Assembly (NCBI GenBank): GCA_965229095.1
Contig: OZ245855.1
Span: 1,612,001 to 1,676,000 of the forward strand
Length of the DNA stretch: 64,000 nucleotides
Reading direction: 5' to 3'
Origin: Taibaiella sp965229095
GTDB taxonomy: Bacteria; Bacteroidota; Bacteroidia; Chitinophagales; Chitinophagaceae
Under the pieces are notes generated by a model, which was given only the letters and a program-made list of their open reading frames with translations, had not been told where the DNA came from and did not search any database. The position numbers and the translations under genes were made by a program. This document shows, piece by piece, positions 41,571 through 50,574 of this stretch (position 1 is the first letter of the stretch; each line of letters starts with the position of its first letter).

Positions 41571-43637
41571 ATGAAGGGCAAAATTCTAAATTTTAAAAGG
41601 AGTACAGGTATCCTGTGCGCACTCCTGTGTACTTTGCAACTGCATGCCCAGGGCGTCAGCTTTGAATGGGCCAGGAATATGGGGGGCGGCGGCGTTGAGT
41701 ACGGCAATGCTATCACTACCGATGCAGCAGGTAACGTTTATGTAGTTGGTTACTTTACCGGCACCGGCGATTTTAACCCGGGCACGGGTACCCAAAACAT
41801 GACCTCGGCAGGCGCCGAAGATGTTTTTGTAACCAAGCTCAGCCCTTCGGGACAACTGATCTGGGCCAGGCAGTTTGGCGGCACCGAATCCGACCAGGGA
41901 TTTGGCGTAGCCGTCGATGCCATGGGCAATGTCTATTCGACCGGCTATTTCAGGGGTACCGCCGATTTTGATCCGGGAAGCGGCACCAGCAACCTTACAG
42001 CATTTTCCACAATGGAGCCCGATATATTTGTATCCAAGCTCGACAGCAGCGGCAATTTCAAATGGGCCAGACAACTGGGCGGTTTTGCCTGGGACCAGGG
42101 CACCGGCATACAGGTCGATGCCTTAGGCAACGTGTACACATCGGGTTATTTCCAGGGCACTGCCGACTTTGACCCTGGCACAGGAACAGCCAGCCTGGTC
42201 ACCACCGGCGGTTTCGATATTTTTGTCTCTAAGCTGGACTCAGCCGGAAATTACATCTGGGCCAGGAAAATGGGCGGGCCCAGCAGCGACTTCGGCAATA
42301 GCCTTGCCATAGACGATGCCGGTAATGCCTATACCACCGGCATTTACCAGGGCACCGGCGATTTCGATCCAGGTGCAGGTACTGCCAATCTTACCTCGAC
42401 CGGCAACTACGAAGTGTTTGTATCCAAACTGGACTCTTCGGGCAATTATGTATGGGCCAAAAGTATGGGCGGTACGGGAGTAGATTGGGGTTATGGCATT
42501 GCGGTAGACAAACTGCACAATGTGTATACAGTAGGTTCGTTCGAAAGCACAGCCGATTTTGATCCAGGGACAGGTACCACCAACCTCAGCAGCTTCGGCG
42601 GCAGCGACGCCTTCTTATCCAAACTGAATCCTTCGGGCGACCTGGTATGGGCCAAGCAGTTCGGGGGCAATGCCAACGATTATGCCACGGCGGTAACTAC
42701 CGATAAAGCCGGCAATGCTATTCTTACCGGCTATTTTAATGCCACTGCCGACTTCGATCCCGGCGCAGGTACCACTAACCTTACCTCAGCCGGCGCCGAC
42801 GATATTTTTGCCTGTAAAATAACCGCCGCCGGCGCCTTGAGATGGGTAAAACAGGCAGGCGGCTTTTCCAACGATTACAGCTTTGCCATAAAAGCAGATA
42901 ACTCGGGTAATATATATACAGCCGGTATGTTCAACGGTATAGCCGATTTTGATCCGGGCCCGGGTACGGTAACCCTTAATTCAGATGTGGGCGGCCACGT
43001 CTTTGCCCAAAAATTATTCTGCACCGACACTACCTCTTCCACGCTCACCGCAAGCGCCTGCAGCAGCTATAGCTATAACGGGCATACCTATACTACAAGC
43101 GGGAACTATCCCAATAAATTTGTAAATGCTTCGGGCTGCGACAGTACCGTATTGCTGCAACTGACCATCAATACCATTGCACCGGCCACCATCAGCAGAA
43201 CGGCTAATGTGCTTAGTGTGGCAGCTACTTACAGCAGCTACCAATGGATCAGGAACAACAGCAATATTCCCGGTGCAACCGCCAATACTTATACCGTTAC
43301 CCAAAACGGGGATTACAAGGTGGCTGTGACCACGGCCAATGGTTGTAAGGACACATCAGCAGCCTTTACCGTATCGGATATAACCGCGATCAACGAGCTG
43401 GATAAGCTGGCCGCACAGATCAGCATATATCCCAATCCCGTAACCGATAAGATCTATATTCAGGCACCCGCAGGCCTGCATACTACCTTAATGACCGTGG
43501 AGGGTCGGGTATTGCAGCAAGGAAAAAATGCAACGACCATCGCCACCGGCAACCTGGCCAGGGGAACCTACTGGCTGAAATTTACCGATAAAGAAGGCCG
43601 TTTTATCAAAGTAATGCCAATCGTCAAAAACCAATAA
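41571..43637 (+). CDS. Secreted seven-repeat protein (predicted beta-propeller) with T9SS tail
   Basis: A 688-residue exported protein. After the signal peptide (ending LHAQ) come seven tandem repeats of about 66 residues, each built on W(A/V)(R/K)xxGG...D..GN(V/A)Y..G.(F/Y)....DFDPG.GT..L, ending with (I/V)F..K(L/I). Repeats of this SBBP-like type usually form beta-propeller blades; seven copies would make one complete seven-bladed ring. Then come an Ig-like/PKD-like region (about 510-620) and a type A T9SS sorting domain (AAQISIYPNPVTDKIYIQ, then GTYWLKFTDKEGRFIKVMPI). It is predicted to be surface-exposed or released; adhesion or ligand binding is an inference. Confidence 0.9.
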   Translation: MKGKILNFKRSTGILCALLCTLQLHAQGVSFEWARNMGGGGVEYGNAITTDAAGNVYVVGYFTGTGDFNPGTGTQNMTSAGAEDVFVTKLSPSGQLIWARQFGGTESDQGFGVAVDAMGNVYSTGYFRGTADFDPGSGTSNLTAFSTMEPDIFVSKLDSSGNFKWARQLGGFAWDQGTGIQVDALGNVYTSGYFQGTADFDPGTGTASLVTTGGFDIFVSKLDSAGNYIWARKMGGPSSDFGNSLAIDDAGNAYTTGIYQGTGDFDPGAGTANLTSTGNYEVFVSKLDSSGNYVWAKSMGGTGVDWGYGIAVDKLHNVYTVGSFESTADFDPGTGTTNLSSFGGSDAFLSKLNPSGDLVWAKQFGGNANDYATAVTTDKAGNAILTGYFNATADFDPGAGTTNLTSAGADDIFACKITAAGALRWVKQAGGFSNDYSFAIKADNSGNIYTAGMFNGIADFDPGPGTVTLNSDVGGHVFAQKLFCTDTTSSTLTASACSSYSYNGHTYTTSGNYPNKFVNASGCDSTVLLQLTINTIAPATISRTANVLSVAATYSSYQWIRNNSNIPGATANTYTVTQNGDYKVAVTTANGCKDTSAAFTVSDITAINELDKLAAQISIYPNPVTDKIYIQAPAGLHTTLMTVEGRVLQQGKNATTIATGNLARGTYWLKFTDKEGRFIKVMPIVKNQ

Positions 43638-43657
43638 ACACGAAGAGGCAGGAACAG

Positions 43658-43698
43658 TCCGGTAACAGGTGATGATTTCACTTTGTTGCCGGATTGTT
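43658..43698 (+). terminator. Terminator after the repeat protein gene
   Basis: TCCGGTAACA pairs with TGTTGCCGGA (one mismatch) around an inner GTGA/TCAC stem, followed by TTGTTTTAC. Confidence 0.7.
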
Positions 43699-43759
43699 TT
43701 ACATTACCGGGAGAAAAGGTTCCGGCATGCTACCGGGCCAGTAAACTCCCAACCGGATG

Positions 43760-43767
43760 TAACTTTA
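43760..43767 (+). promoter_or_regulatory. Candidate -7 element with near-leaderless start
   Basis: TAACTTTA, a one-base variant of TAnnTTTG, lies 15 bases before the ATG of the second TPR kinase. If used, the leader would be under 10 bases. Confidence 0.3.
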
Positions 43768-43781
43768 ACCTTGTAGCCGGC

Positions 43782-45881
43782 ATGCATCACAACAGCATTA
43801 TCCTACTGCGTATCCTGCTTCTGATAACCCTGTTGCTATCCAACAGCGGGATACTCCGGGCACAGGAAAGCTATACCCTGCTTTCCAATGGCATCGCCAA
43901 TCCCAGCCTGGAAATAGACCCGAGGACAAGGCTATTCATCAATAAACTTATAGACAAAGGCAATGCAGTCCTCAAAGCCTGGCCCGACAGTGCCATAGCC
44001 TTGTACCAAAAGGCATTTACGGAAAGCCGGGCCTGCCATTACCTGCGCGGGGAGTCGATCTCCAGCAATAATATGTCGGCTGCCTACAAGCAGAAAAATG
44101 ATTATGTCCATGCCTTGTCCTATATGCAGCATTCCCTGCAGGTTCCTTATACCGGGGATGCCCATGCTCTTTTGACCAAATATGTTGATCTATCGGATTT
44201 ATATTATAATACGGGTAATTATAAAGCTATCCTGGCATTGTATGAGCAGCAATTTAAAGGGTATCGCCAGCATTATACGCCTGATGTAAAAACAAGCTGC
44301 CGCCTGCTGAAATATGTCGCCATCGCCCATCTGCGCTCGGGCAATTACGATTCGGCCATGAGCTATTATTACCGCATCCTGGCCGATATGCGCGAACCCG
44401 ACTCCGGCAATTTCACCGTATTTGTAGAGACCTATAACGGCATCGGCGCTATCTCGGCAAAGATCGGTTCCAATGGCCATGCCCTTATCTTCTTCGACAA
44501 AGCGCTGGCCCTGGCCAGGCGTTATGGAGATACCAACCAGATTACGATGTGCATGGGTAATAAAGCAGGCATCTATATTAACACCAAGGATTACGACCCG
44601 GCCAAAACCTTATGCCTCGAAGCCCTGGCCCTCTCCAGGCAAATGAAATACGATAGCTATCGCTCCCTGAATGCATACAGGATGGCGCTTATCCTTAATG
44701 CCGCCGGGCGTTACCGGGAAGCGCTGGACTATTGCAAAGAATCATATGAAAGCGCTGAGCGTGTCCATAATTTCGACAACCAGGTTACGGCGGGTTATAT
44801 CACCAGCTACACCTATATCCAATTGCAGCAATACCAGGCAGCCGCAGCTTATCTCTTACCTGCCATGCGGCAAGCAGAACAACAGGGTCGTATCGACAAC
44901 ATCGGTGATGCCTATACCCAATTGGCCACGATCTATGCGCATACCGGCCGCTACCGGGAAGCCTACGAATACATGGATCGCTACGCCCGCTCTCTCGACA
45001 GCCTCAACAGCAATACCACGGGTGAAAGGATCGCAGAAGCTGAAACCAGGCTGAGAACTGCCCGCAAAGAACAGCAACTGACAGAAGAAAAACTGCAACT
45101 GGTGCAGAAAGAAAATAAGCTCCGGGAAAAGAACTTCTGGATCAGCGGTATCGCGGTAAGCAGTATGTTGTTCCTGTTGGTGATCGGGGTAAGGTACCAG
45201 CACAAGCAAAAGCTGCAGACGGAAAAGATCAGGAACCTGGCCCAGCAGCAGGAGATCGAACGCCTTAACGCCCGCATGCAGGGCGAGGCCGTGGAAAGGG
45301 AAAGGATTGCCAAAGAGCTGCACGACGGCATCAGTGTTTTGCTGTCGGCGGCCAAAATGAACTATACGGTATTGGGTAAGGAACAGGAGCAAATAGCCGG
45401 AACACCCACTTACCAGGAAGTGATGCGACTGCTTAACGAAACCAGCCAGGAGGTAAGGGCCATCTCGTATAACCTGGTGCCCGAACTGCTGATAGAACAA
45501 AGTCTGCCCGCCGCCATACAGTCCTTCTGCATGCTGATACAGAAGGGGCATCGCATTCGTATAGACGTGCAGCTGTACGGCGCTTTCAATTTATTGAACA
45601 AGGAGCTTGCCTATTCGGTGTACCGCATCGTGCAGGAGTTGGTGCACAATACGATCAAACACGCACAGGCCAACAGCTTATTGCTCCAACTGATTATCCA
45701 GGATCATACCTTGTACCTGACGGCCGAAGACGACGGCGTGGGTTTCGATGAAAAAAAATCGCCCGCGGGTATGGGCCTACTCAATTTAAAGAACCGCATT
45801 GAGCAACGTAACGGCTCTCTTACTTTTAGCTCGGTACCCGGCACCGGCACTACCATAGAAATAGAAATACCGACGGGGTAA
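43782..45881 (+). CDS. TPR-containing sensor histidine kinase (HisKA_3), second
   Basis: A 699-residue sensor with the same plan as the kinase at 33418: signal peptide (ending RAQ), tandem TPR-like helices (about 45-430), transmembrane span near 455-475, coiled coil, phospho-acceptor His514 in RERIAKELHDGISVLLSA, and an ATPase domain with SVYRIVQELVHNTIKHA, EDDGVGFD and GMGLLNLKNRIEQRNG. The final strands read GTTIEIEIP. The response regulator follows after 55 bases. It is a paralogous two-component pair, not adjacent to an obvious target. Confidence 0.9.
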   Translation: MHHNSIILLRILLLITLLLSNSGILRAQESYTLLSNGIANPSLEIDPRTRLFINKLIDKGNAVLKAWPDSAIALYQKAFTESRACHYLRGESISSNNMSAAYKQKNDYVHALSYMQHSLQVPYTGDAHALLTKYVDLSDLYYNTGNYKAILALYEQQFKGYRQHYTPDVKTSCRLLKYVAIAHLRSGNYDSAMSYYYRILADMREPDSGNFTVFVETYNGIGAISAKIGSNGHALIFFDKALALARRYGDTNQITMCMGNKAGIYINTKDYDPAKTLCLEALALSRQMKYDSYRSLNAYRMALILNAAGRYREALDYCKESYESAERVHNFDNQVTAGYITSYTYIQLQQYQAAAAYLLPAMRQAEQQGRIDNIGDAYTQLATIYAHTGRYREAYEYMDRYARSLDSLNSNTTGERIAEAETRLRTARKEQQLTEEKLQLVQKENKLREKNFWISGIAVSSMLFLLVIGVRYQHKQKLQTEKIRNLAQQQEIERLNARMQGEAVERERIAKELHDGISVLLSAAKMNYTVLGKEQEQIAGTPTYQEVMRLLNETSQEVRAISYNLVPELLIEQSLPAAIQSFCMLIQKGHRIRIDVQLYGAFNLLNKELAYSVYRIVQELVHNTIKHAQANSLLLQLIIQDHTLYLTAEDDGVGFDEKKSPAGMGLLNLKNRIEQRNGSLTFSSVPGTGTTIEIEIPTG

Positions 45882-45936
45882 TAGCCCATTCCCGAAGTAC
45901 CTGCATTTTTCATAAAGCATAAAACAGTTTTTGAGC

Positions 45937-46563
45937 ATGAGCATTAAGATCGCAATTGTGGACGATCACCCTTTATTGATCAAGGGCCTGCAAAGTATGT
46001 TGCAACTGAATCCCGATATGGAGATCACCGGCACTTACTTTAATGGCAAGGACCTGCTGCAGGGCATAGCCCTGGTACAGCCCGACGTATTGCTGCTCGA
46101 TATACAGATGCCGGGACAAAACGGCGAAGAGCTGGCAGCCTTGCTGCACCAGCAATACCCTGGAATCATGATACTGGTACTTACCCATATGGAACATGAG
46201 TATTACATCAAGGCCATGATCCAGCACGGTATCATGGGTTATATTTTAAAAAGCAGCGATGAAAGAATATTGCTCGAAGCGATCAGGGCCGCAGCCCGCG
46301 GGCAGCACTACTTCGACCCCATGATCCGCAAACAGGCAACCAGGGCACAGCAAAGTGTAAACCAGAACCCTTTGCTCACCCGCAGGGAAAAAGAGATACT
46401 TGAACTGATCGTCCTCAACCACAACAGCAACGAGATCGCCAGCAAGCTCTTCCTCAGCAAAAGAACGGTAGACCGGCATCGGGAAAACCTCCTGCTCAAG
46501 CTGGATGCCAGGAACTTTGCCAGCCTGGTCAAAAAGGCTATAGACCTGGGGCTGATCCGTTAA
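45937..46563 (+). CDS. LuxR/NarL-type response regulator, second
   Basis: A 208-residue regulator: receiver (IAIVDDHPLLIKGLQ, phospho-acceptor Asp55 in VLLLDIQMPGQNG, KSSDE at the lysine position) and LuxR helix-turn-helix (LTRREKEILELIVLNHNSNEIASKLFLSKRTVDRHRENLLLKL). The ATG giving MSIKIAIV is preferred over the upstream TTG. Partner of the preceding kinase by position. Confidence 0.92.
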   Translation: MSIKIAIVDDHPLLIKGLQSMLQLNPDMEITGTYFNGKDLLQGIALVQPDVLLLDIQMPGQNGEELAALLHQQYPGIMILVLTHMEHEYYIKAMIQHGIMGYILKSSDERILLEAIRAAARGQHYFDPMIRKQATRAQQSVNQNPLLTRREKEILELIVLNHNSNEIASKLFLSKRTVDRHRENLLLKLDARNFASLVKKAIDLGLIR

Positions 46564-46626
46564 CCCCTAACGCGGGTAAGCAGTGATTTTAGCTTAATTT
46601 AGCGGCATACGGATAAATGGACCTAC

Positions 46627-47442
46627 ATGGATTACAGAACTTATGAGGTATGCCCTGGCTTAAACGATTTCGTCAAATGCTTCTGGACATTGGAGGCCCC
46701 GGCCGAAGCCTGCCCTCAAAAGCAAAGGATCGTTCCGGATGGTTGCCTGGAAATGATCTTTCATTATGGCGACCCCTACCTTCAATATAAGGCCGACGGC
46801 AGCGCTATCCTGCAACCGGCCTGTTTTGTGTTCGGCCAGATCACCACTACCCTGGACATAGCGCCTACCGGTGCTTCAGGCATTTTTGCAGCCCGCTTTT
46901 TCCCAGAAAGCTTTACCCCCTTTGCCACCATGCGCTTGCAGGACTTGGAAAACCGCGCCGTTCCTTTGGAAGCCTTGTTCGGGGTGGCAGGTCTGGAATT
47001 GGAGCGGCAGGTACTACAAGCCGCTGATACGGGAGAACGGATCAAGATCACTGAAACATTCCTGCTAAAGCAGCTCGGCAACCCGGAATCAATCGACCGC
47101 GTGGTACGGTCCGGCGTATCCCTGATGCTGGGCGACAACGGCCAGCTCTCCGTGGCCGACCTGTCGAAGCAGATGAACATTAACCGGCGGCAACTGGAAC
47201 GCAGGTTTGCTTCCGTAATAGGCTTAAGCCCCAAACAACTGGCCAGGATCATCCGGCTACAGGCTGCGCTCAGGCTGATGCTTAGCAAGCAGTACACCAG
47301 CCTTACCGAGCTGGCTCATGAAGGCGCTTACTACGACCAGGCCCATTTTATAAAAGACTTTAAAGAATTCACCGGTATGAGCCCCAAAAAGTTTTATGAA
47401 GGCCATCTTAGGCTCTCGGCCTTCTTTCACGCCGCCGGATAG
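46627..47442 (+). CDS. AraC-family regulator (DUF6597-type N-terminus)
   Basis: A 271-residue regulator. The N-terminal half matches the DUF6597 pattern (YRTYEVCPGLNDFVKCFWTLE, RIVPDGCLEMIFHYGDPY, GASGIFAARFFPES); the C-terminal half is the AraC helix-turn-helix (MNINRRQLERRFASVIGLSPKQLARIIRLQAAL, EGAYYDQAHFIKDFKEFTGMSPKKFYE). The neighbour downstream, a DUF6265 protein, is 67 bases away and may be its target. Confidence 0.88.
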   Translation: MDYRTYEVCPGLNDFVKCFWTLEAPAEACPQKQRIVPDGCLEMIFHYGDPYLQYKADGSAILQPACFVFGQITTTLDIAPTGASGIFAARFFPESFTPFATMRLQDLENRAVPLEALFGVAGLELERQVLQAADTGERIKITETFLLKQLGNPESIDRVVRSGVSLMLGDNGQLSVADLSKQMNINRRQLERRFASVIGLSPKQLARIIRLQAALRLMLSKQYTSLTELAHEGAYYDQAHFIKDFKEFTGMSPKKFYEGHLRLSAFFHAAG

Positions 47443-47508
47443 CTTGTCGCAATTTTACAATTCCGGGACAAGGAATCGTTTCATTTTTGCAGCCATAAAT
47501 TTTATATC

Positions 47509-48009
47509 ATGTACACAAAAGCAATTACGATCCTGCTAGGCATCGGCCTATTATTTACCGGTAATGCCCGGGGGCAGGTCCGGCGGGGAGATCCTCCCAA
47601 GCAACCCGCTATTGAAAGGGCAGCCTGGATACTGGGCACCTGGGTTCAGCAAACAGCACGGGGCATGGCTTACGAGACCTGGACACGGGAAAGCACATTT
47701 ACCTTTTCGGGAAAGAGCTATGCCCTTAACGGGAAAGATACCCTGGTATTCGAGACCATCCAATTGGTACAAAAACCCGAAGGCCTGTTCTATATCCCCA
47801 CGGTAAAGGAACAGAACGGCGGCAAACCTGTTTCCTTTAAGCTGGGCAGTATCAGCACAACAGAAGTAGTATTTGATAATCCAAAACATGATTTCCCTCA
47901 AAAGATAAGCTACAGGCAAGTGGGCAGCGACTCCCTGGTTGCCGTCATTTCGGGAACCGTTGGCGGCAAGCACAAGTCGCGGCAATTTCCTATGAAGAAG
48001 GTACAATAA
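47509..48009 (+). CDS. DUF6265-family exported protein
   Basis: A 166-residue exported protein (signal ending ARGQ), probably with a lipocalin-like beta-barrel. Family signatures: AAWILGTWVQQTARGMAYETWTRE, DTLVFETIQL, FYIPTVKEQNGGKPVSFKL, FDNPKHDFPQKISYRQ, DSLVAVISG. The family (DUF6265) has no established function. Confidence 0.85.
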   Translation: MYTKAITILLGIGLLFTGNARGQVRRGDPPKQPAIERAAWILGTWVQQTARGMAYETWTRESTFTFSGKSYALNGKDTLVFETIQLVQKPEGLFYIPTVKEQNGGKPVSFKLGSISTTEVVFDNPKHDFPQKISYRQVGSDSLVAVISGTVGGKHKSRQFPMKKVQ

Positions 48010-48084
48010 GCTGCCGGAAATAATTTCCCAAAAAATGTCCCCTATTACTCTATATCAATTGTCTATTGATAAAACGACACAACA

Positions 48085-48429
48085 ATGAAAGAATTCCTGC
48101 TCCTGTTACGGGAAGACATCGGCGCTTATAGCAATATGTCGCCCGAAGACATGCAAAATGACATCAACCAGCACATCAAATGGGTAGAAGCCTTGTCGGC
48201 AAAGGGCCATTTCAAACATGGCAATCCCTTATCGCCTGAAGGCAATCATTTATCGGGCCAACAGAAAACCATTACGGACGGACCTTATATCGAAGGCAAG
48301 GAAGGCGTAAGCGGCTTCTATTTTCTCCTGGCCAACAGCCTGGAAGAGGCTACGGAACTAGCCAAAGGCTGCCCTACCCTGGCTTCAGGCGGCCAGGTGG
48401 AGATCAGGGAAGTGTTCAGCACGCAATAA
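48085..48429 (+). CDS. YCII-related (DGPF-type) domain protein
   Basis: A 114-residue YCII/DGPF-type protein: an alpha/beta ferredoxin-like fold beginning MKEFLLLLREDIGAYSNMSPEDMQ, with the motif TDGPYIEGKEGVSGFYFLLANSLEEATELAKGCP, where the usual DGPF reads DGPY. It lies 10 bases upstream of the sigma factor gene; pairs of DGPF proteins and sigma factors with a TPR-like tail define the ECF42 group. A role in controlling that sigma factor is an inference. Confidence 0.87.
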   Translation: MKEFLLLLREDIGAYSNMSPEDMQNDINQHIKWVEALSAKGHFKHGNPLSPEGNHLSGQQKTITDGPYIEGKEGVSGFYFLLANSLEEATELAKGCPTLASGGQVEIREVFSTQ

Positions 48430-48439
48430 GCAAAGCCTG

Positions 48440-49711
48440 ATGCAGCAGGACGAGGTTTCGACATTAGTAGCACATCTTTTCCGCCTGCAGGCGGGAAAGA
48501 TGATTGCTGCATTGGTGCGACTGTTTGGGTTTGAGCAAGTACACCTGGCCGAAGATGTGGTACAGGATACCTTTGTTACAGCATACCAGCAATGGAGCTA
48601 TGCCGCTTTGCCCGAAAATCCCGAAGCCTGGCTTATGACTGTTGCCCGCAACAAAGCCATCAATGCGGTAAAGCGGGGCGCCCGCATCAGCTATTCCGGC
48701 ATTTCGGCCTTCGCCGACCAGGAGCGGGATGCCACAGGCGATTATATCGACCAGGTATTTTCGGAAAAAGAAATAACGGACAGCCAGTTGCAATTGCTCT
48801 TTCTTTGCTGTCATCCACAGTTGCCCGAAAAAAGCCAGCTCCTGCTTACCTTACAGGTCTTATGCGGCTTTTCTCTTGAAGAGATCGCCAATGCCTTGTT
48901 CATGCAAAAAGAGGCGGTCAAGAAAGCCTTGTACCGGGCCAAAGAGGCCATCCGTGAGCAAGGTCTGCATATCCATACCAACTATATACTCTTTTCGGAG
49001 CAACGTAGGGCCTTGGTGCTGCAGGTGCTTTACCTGATGTTCAACGAAGGTTATAAAACCACTTCGGACCGACAACTGCTCAATACGGACCTCTGCTACG
49101 AAGCGATAAGATTGTGCCGGCTGCTCCATAAACTTAAAAGCCATAAGGAGGCCGAAGCTTTGCTGGCGCTCATGTTCTTCGGCATAGCCCGCTTTCCTTC
49201 GCGGCAGGATGAACAAGGCGACATTGTCCTGCTGGAAGACCAGGACAGGAGCCTGTGGCGGCAGGAGTTTATCCGGGAAGGCTTTTATTACCTGGAACAA
49301 TCGTGCGGCAGCAATACCTTAAGCCGTTATCACCTTGAGGCAGGTATTGCGGCAGCCCACTGCACGGCTGCCAGCTATGCACAAACCGACTGGCAAAAAA
49401 TCATTTTCTATTATGACCAATTGCTCCGTCTGCATGATTCACCGGTAGTACGCATTCACCGGGCCATTGTCGTTGGCCAGTTGGAAGGGCCACAAGCCGG
49501 GCTTCAATTGCTTGACCAGCTCCGTGACGCGGGGCTGGAACATTACTACTTGTATTATGCTGCCAAAGCCAACCTGCTGTATAAGAGCGGCGATTATCAA
49601 GGCGCCAGGGCCCATTTTGAAATGGCATTAGCCTATACATCTTCTGCCGTTAACCGGGCCTTCCTCAGCAAGCAGATCGGGAATTGCGACAGGCAATCAG
49701 GCATTTCCTGA
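48440..49711 (+). CDS. ECF sigma factor with long TPR-like tail (ECF42-like)
   Basis: A 423-residue ECF-type sigma factor of the DUF6596 group. Region 2 covers about 1-75 (RLFGFEQVHLAEDVVQDTFVTAYQQW, AWLMTVARNKAINAVKR) and region 4 about 115-185 (FSLEEIANALFMQKEAVKKALYRAKEAIR). The following 230 residues are a helical TPR-like extension (MFNEGYKTT, LEAGIAAAHCTAASYAQTDWQKI, RIHRAIVVGQLEGPQAGLQLLDQL). This extension replaces a separate anti-sigma factor in the group. Downstream genes are glycosyltransferases; whether they are targets cannot be seen. Confidence 0.9.
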   Translation: MQQDEVSTLVAHLFRLQAGKMIAALVRLFGFEQVHLAEDVVQDTFVTAYQQWSYAALPENPEAWLMTVARNKAINAVKRGARISYSGISAFADQERDATGDYIDQVFSEKEITDSQLQLLFLCCHPQLPEKSQLLLTLQVLCGFSLEEIANALFMQKEAVKKALYRAKEAIREQGLHIHTNYILFSEQRRALVLQVLYLMFNEGYKTTSDRQLLNTDLCYEAIRLCRLLHKLKSHKEAEALLALMFFGIARFPSRQDEQGDIVLLEDQDRSLWRQEFIREGFYYLEQSCGSNTLSRYHLEAGIAAAHCTAASYAQTDWQKIIFYYDQLLRLHDSPVVRIHRAIVVGQLEGPQAGLQLLDQLRDAGLEHYYLYYAAKANLLYKSGDYQGARAHFEMALAYTSSAVNRAFLSKQIGNCDRQSGIS

Positions 49712-49811
49712 ATACCATCAGGGCTTGCTTTTCTTACCTTAATCTTAGCAGTACGCCAATATTTTGCGTAGTAATTCCCTAATTTTAGGCAATATATATA
49801 CCCTGTTACCC

Positions 49812-50564
49812 ATGTCTTTTCCTTTAATATCCTGTATCTGTATCACCCGCAAACGCCCGCATTTGTTGCAACGCGCCATAGACTGCTTTAAGAGGCAGCA
49901 CTACCCCAATAAAGAAATTGTCATTCTCTACGAAGATGATGATCCGGCAACGGAAGCTTTCCTGGAGCAATATGTTGCCCTAAACGATAACACCATTAAG
50001 CAGCTTAAAGTAAAAAGAACTGCAGGGCAATACCTTGGCGGCTTAAGAAACCTTGCTATCCAGGCGGCTTCGGGGGCTTATATCTGCCAATGGGACGATG
50101 ATGACTGGTACCATCCCGACCGCCTGCGTTTTCAATATTCCCTCCTCGAACAAGGGCCTTATGCGGCTTGTGTGCTGGGGAAGGTGATCATTCACGATTC
50201 CGTGGGCGAACAGGCTTATCTTTCCTGCTACCGGCACTGGGAAGGCACTGTCCTTTGTGAAAGGGAGGCGGCTTTGCACTATCCTTATGTCAATATCGAA
50301 AAAGGAGAGGACACACCTTTTATCGATGCCCTGCTGAAAGACAGGCTCCTGCTGAATACGTTGCAGCACCCGCATTATTTCGTGTACACTTTTCACGGCG
50401 CCAATACTTGGGATTACCGGCATTTCAGCGGCTTCTTCCCTTACAGCAAGGCCCTGAGCAAAACGATAAGCGATGTGATGGGACGCCTGTATGTCCCTAC
50501 AGATAACTATACCGCCACGATCGAAGAGATGGACCTGTTGTTTGCCCAAATTAACCCAGCCTGA
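49812..50564 (+). CDS. Family 2 glycosyltransferase
   Basis: A 250-residue GT-A fold glycosyltransferase (GT2): PLISCICITRKRPHLLQRAIDCFKRQ at the start, nucleotide-sugar binding YEDDDPAT, the metal-binding ICQWDDDDWYHPDRL, and FHGANTWDYRHF near the end. No transmembrane spans are visible. It probably transfers a sugar during envelope polysaccharide or glycoprotein synthesis; the donor cannot be predicted. I chose the ATG giving MSFPLISC, which places the first strand at the N-terminus. The next gene starts 10 bases after its stop. Confidence 0.85.
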   Translation: MSFPLISCICITRKRPHLLQRAIDCFKRQHYPNKEIVILYEDDDPATEAFLEQYVALNDNTIKQLKVKRTAGQYLGGLRNLAIQAASGAYICQWDDDDWYHPDRLRFQYSLLEQGPYAACVLGKVIIHDSVGEQAYLSCYRHWEGTVLCEREAALHYPYVNIEKGEDTPFIDALLKDRLLLNTLQHPHYFVYTFHGANTWDYRHFSGFFPYSKALSKTISDVMGRLYVPTDNYTATIEEMDLLFAQINPA

Positions 50565-50574
50565 TACCGCCCTT

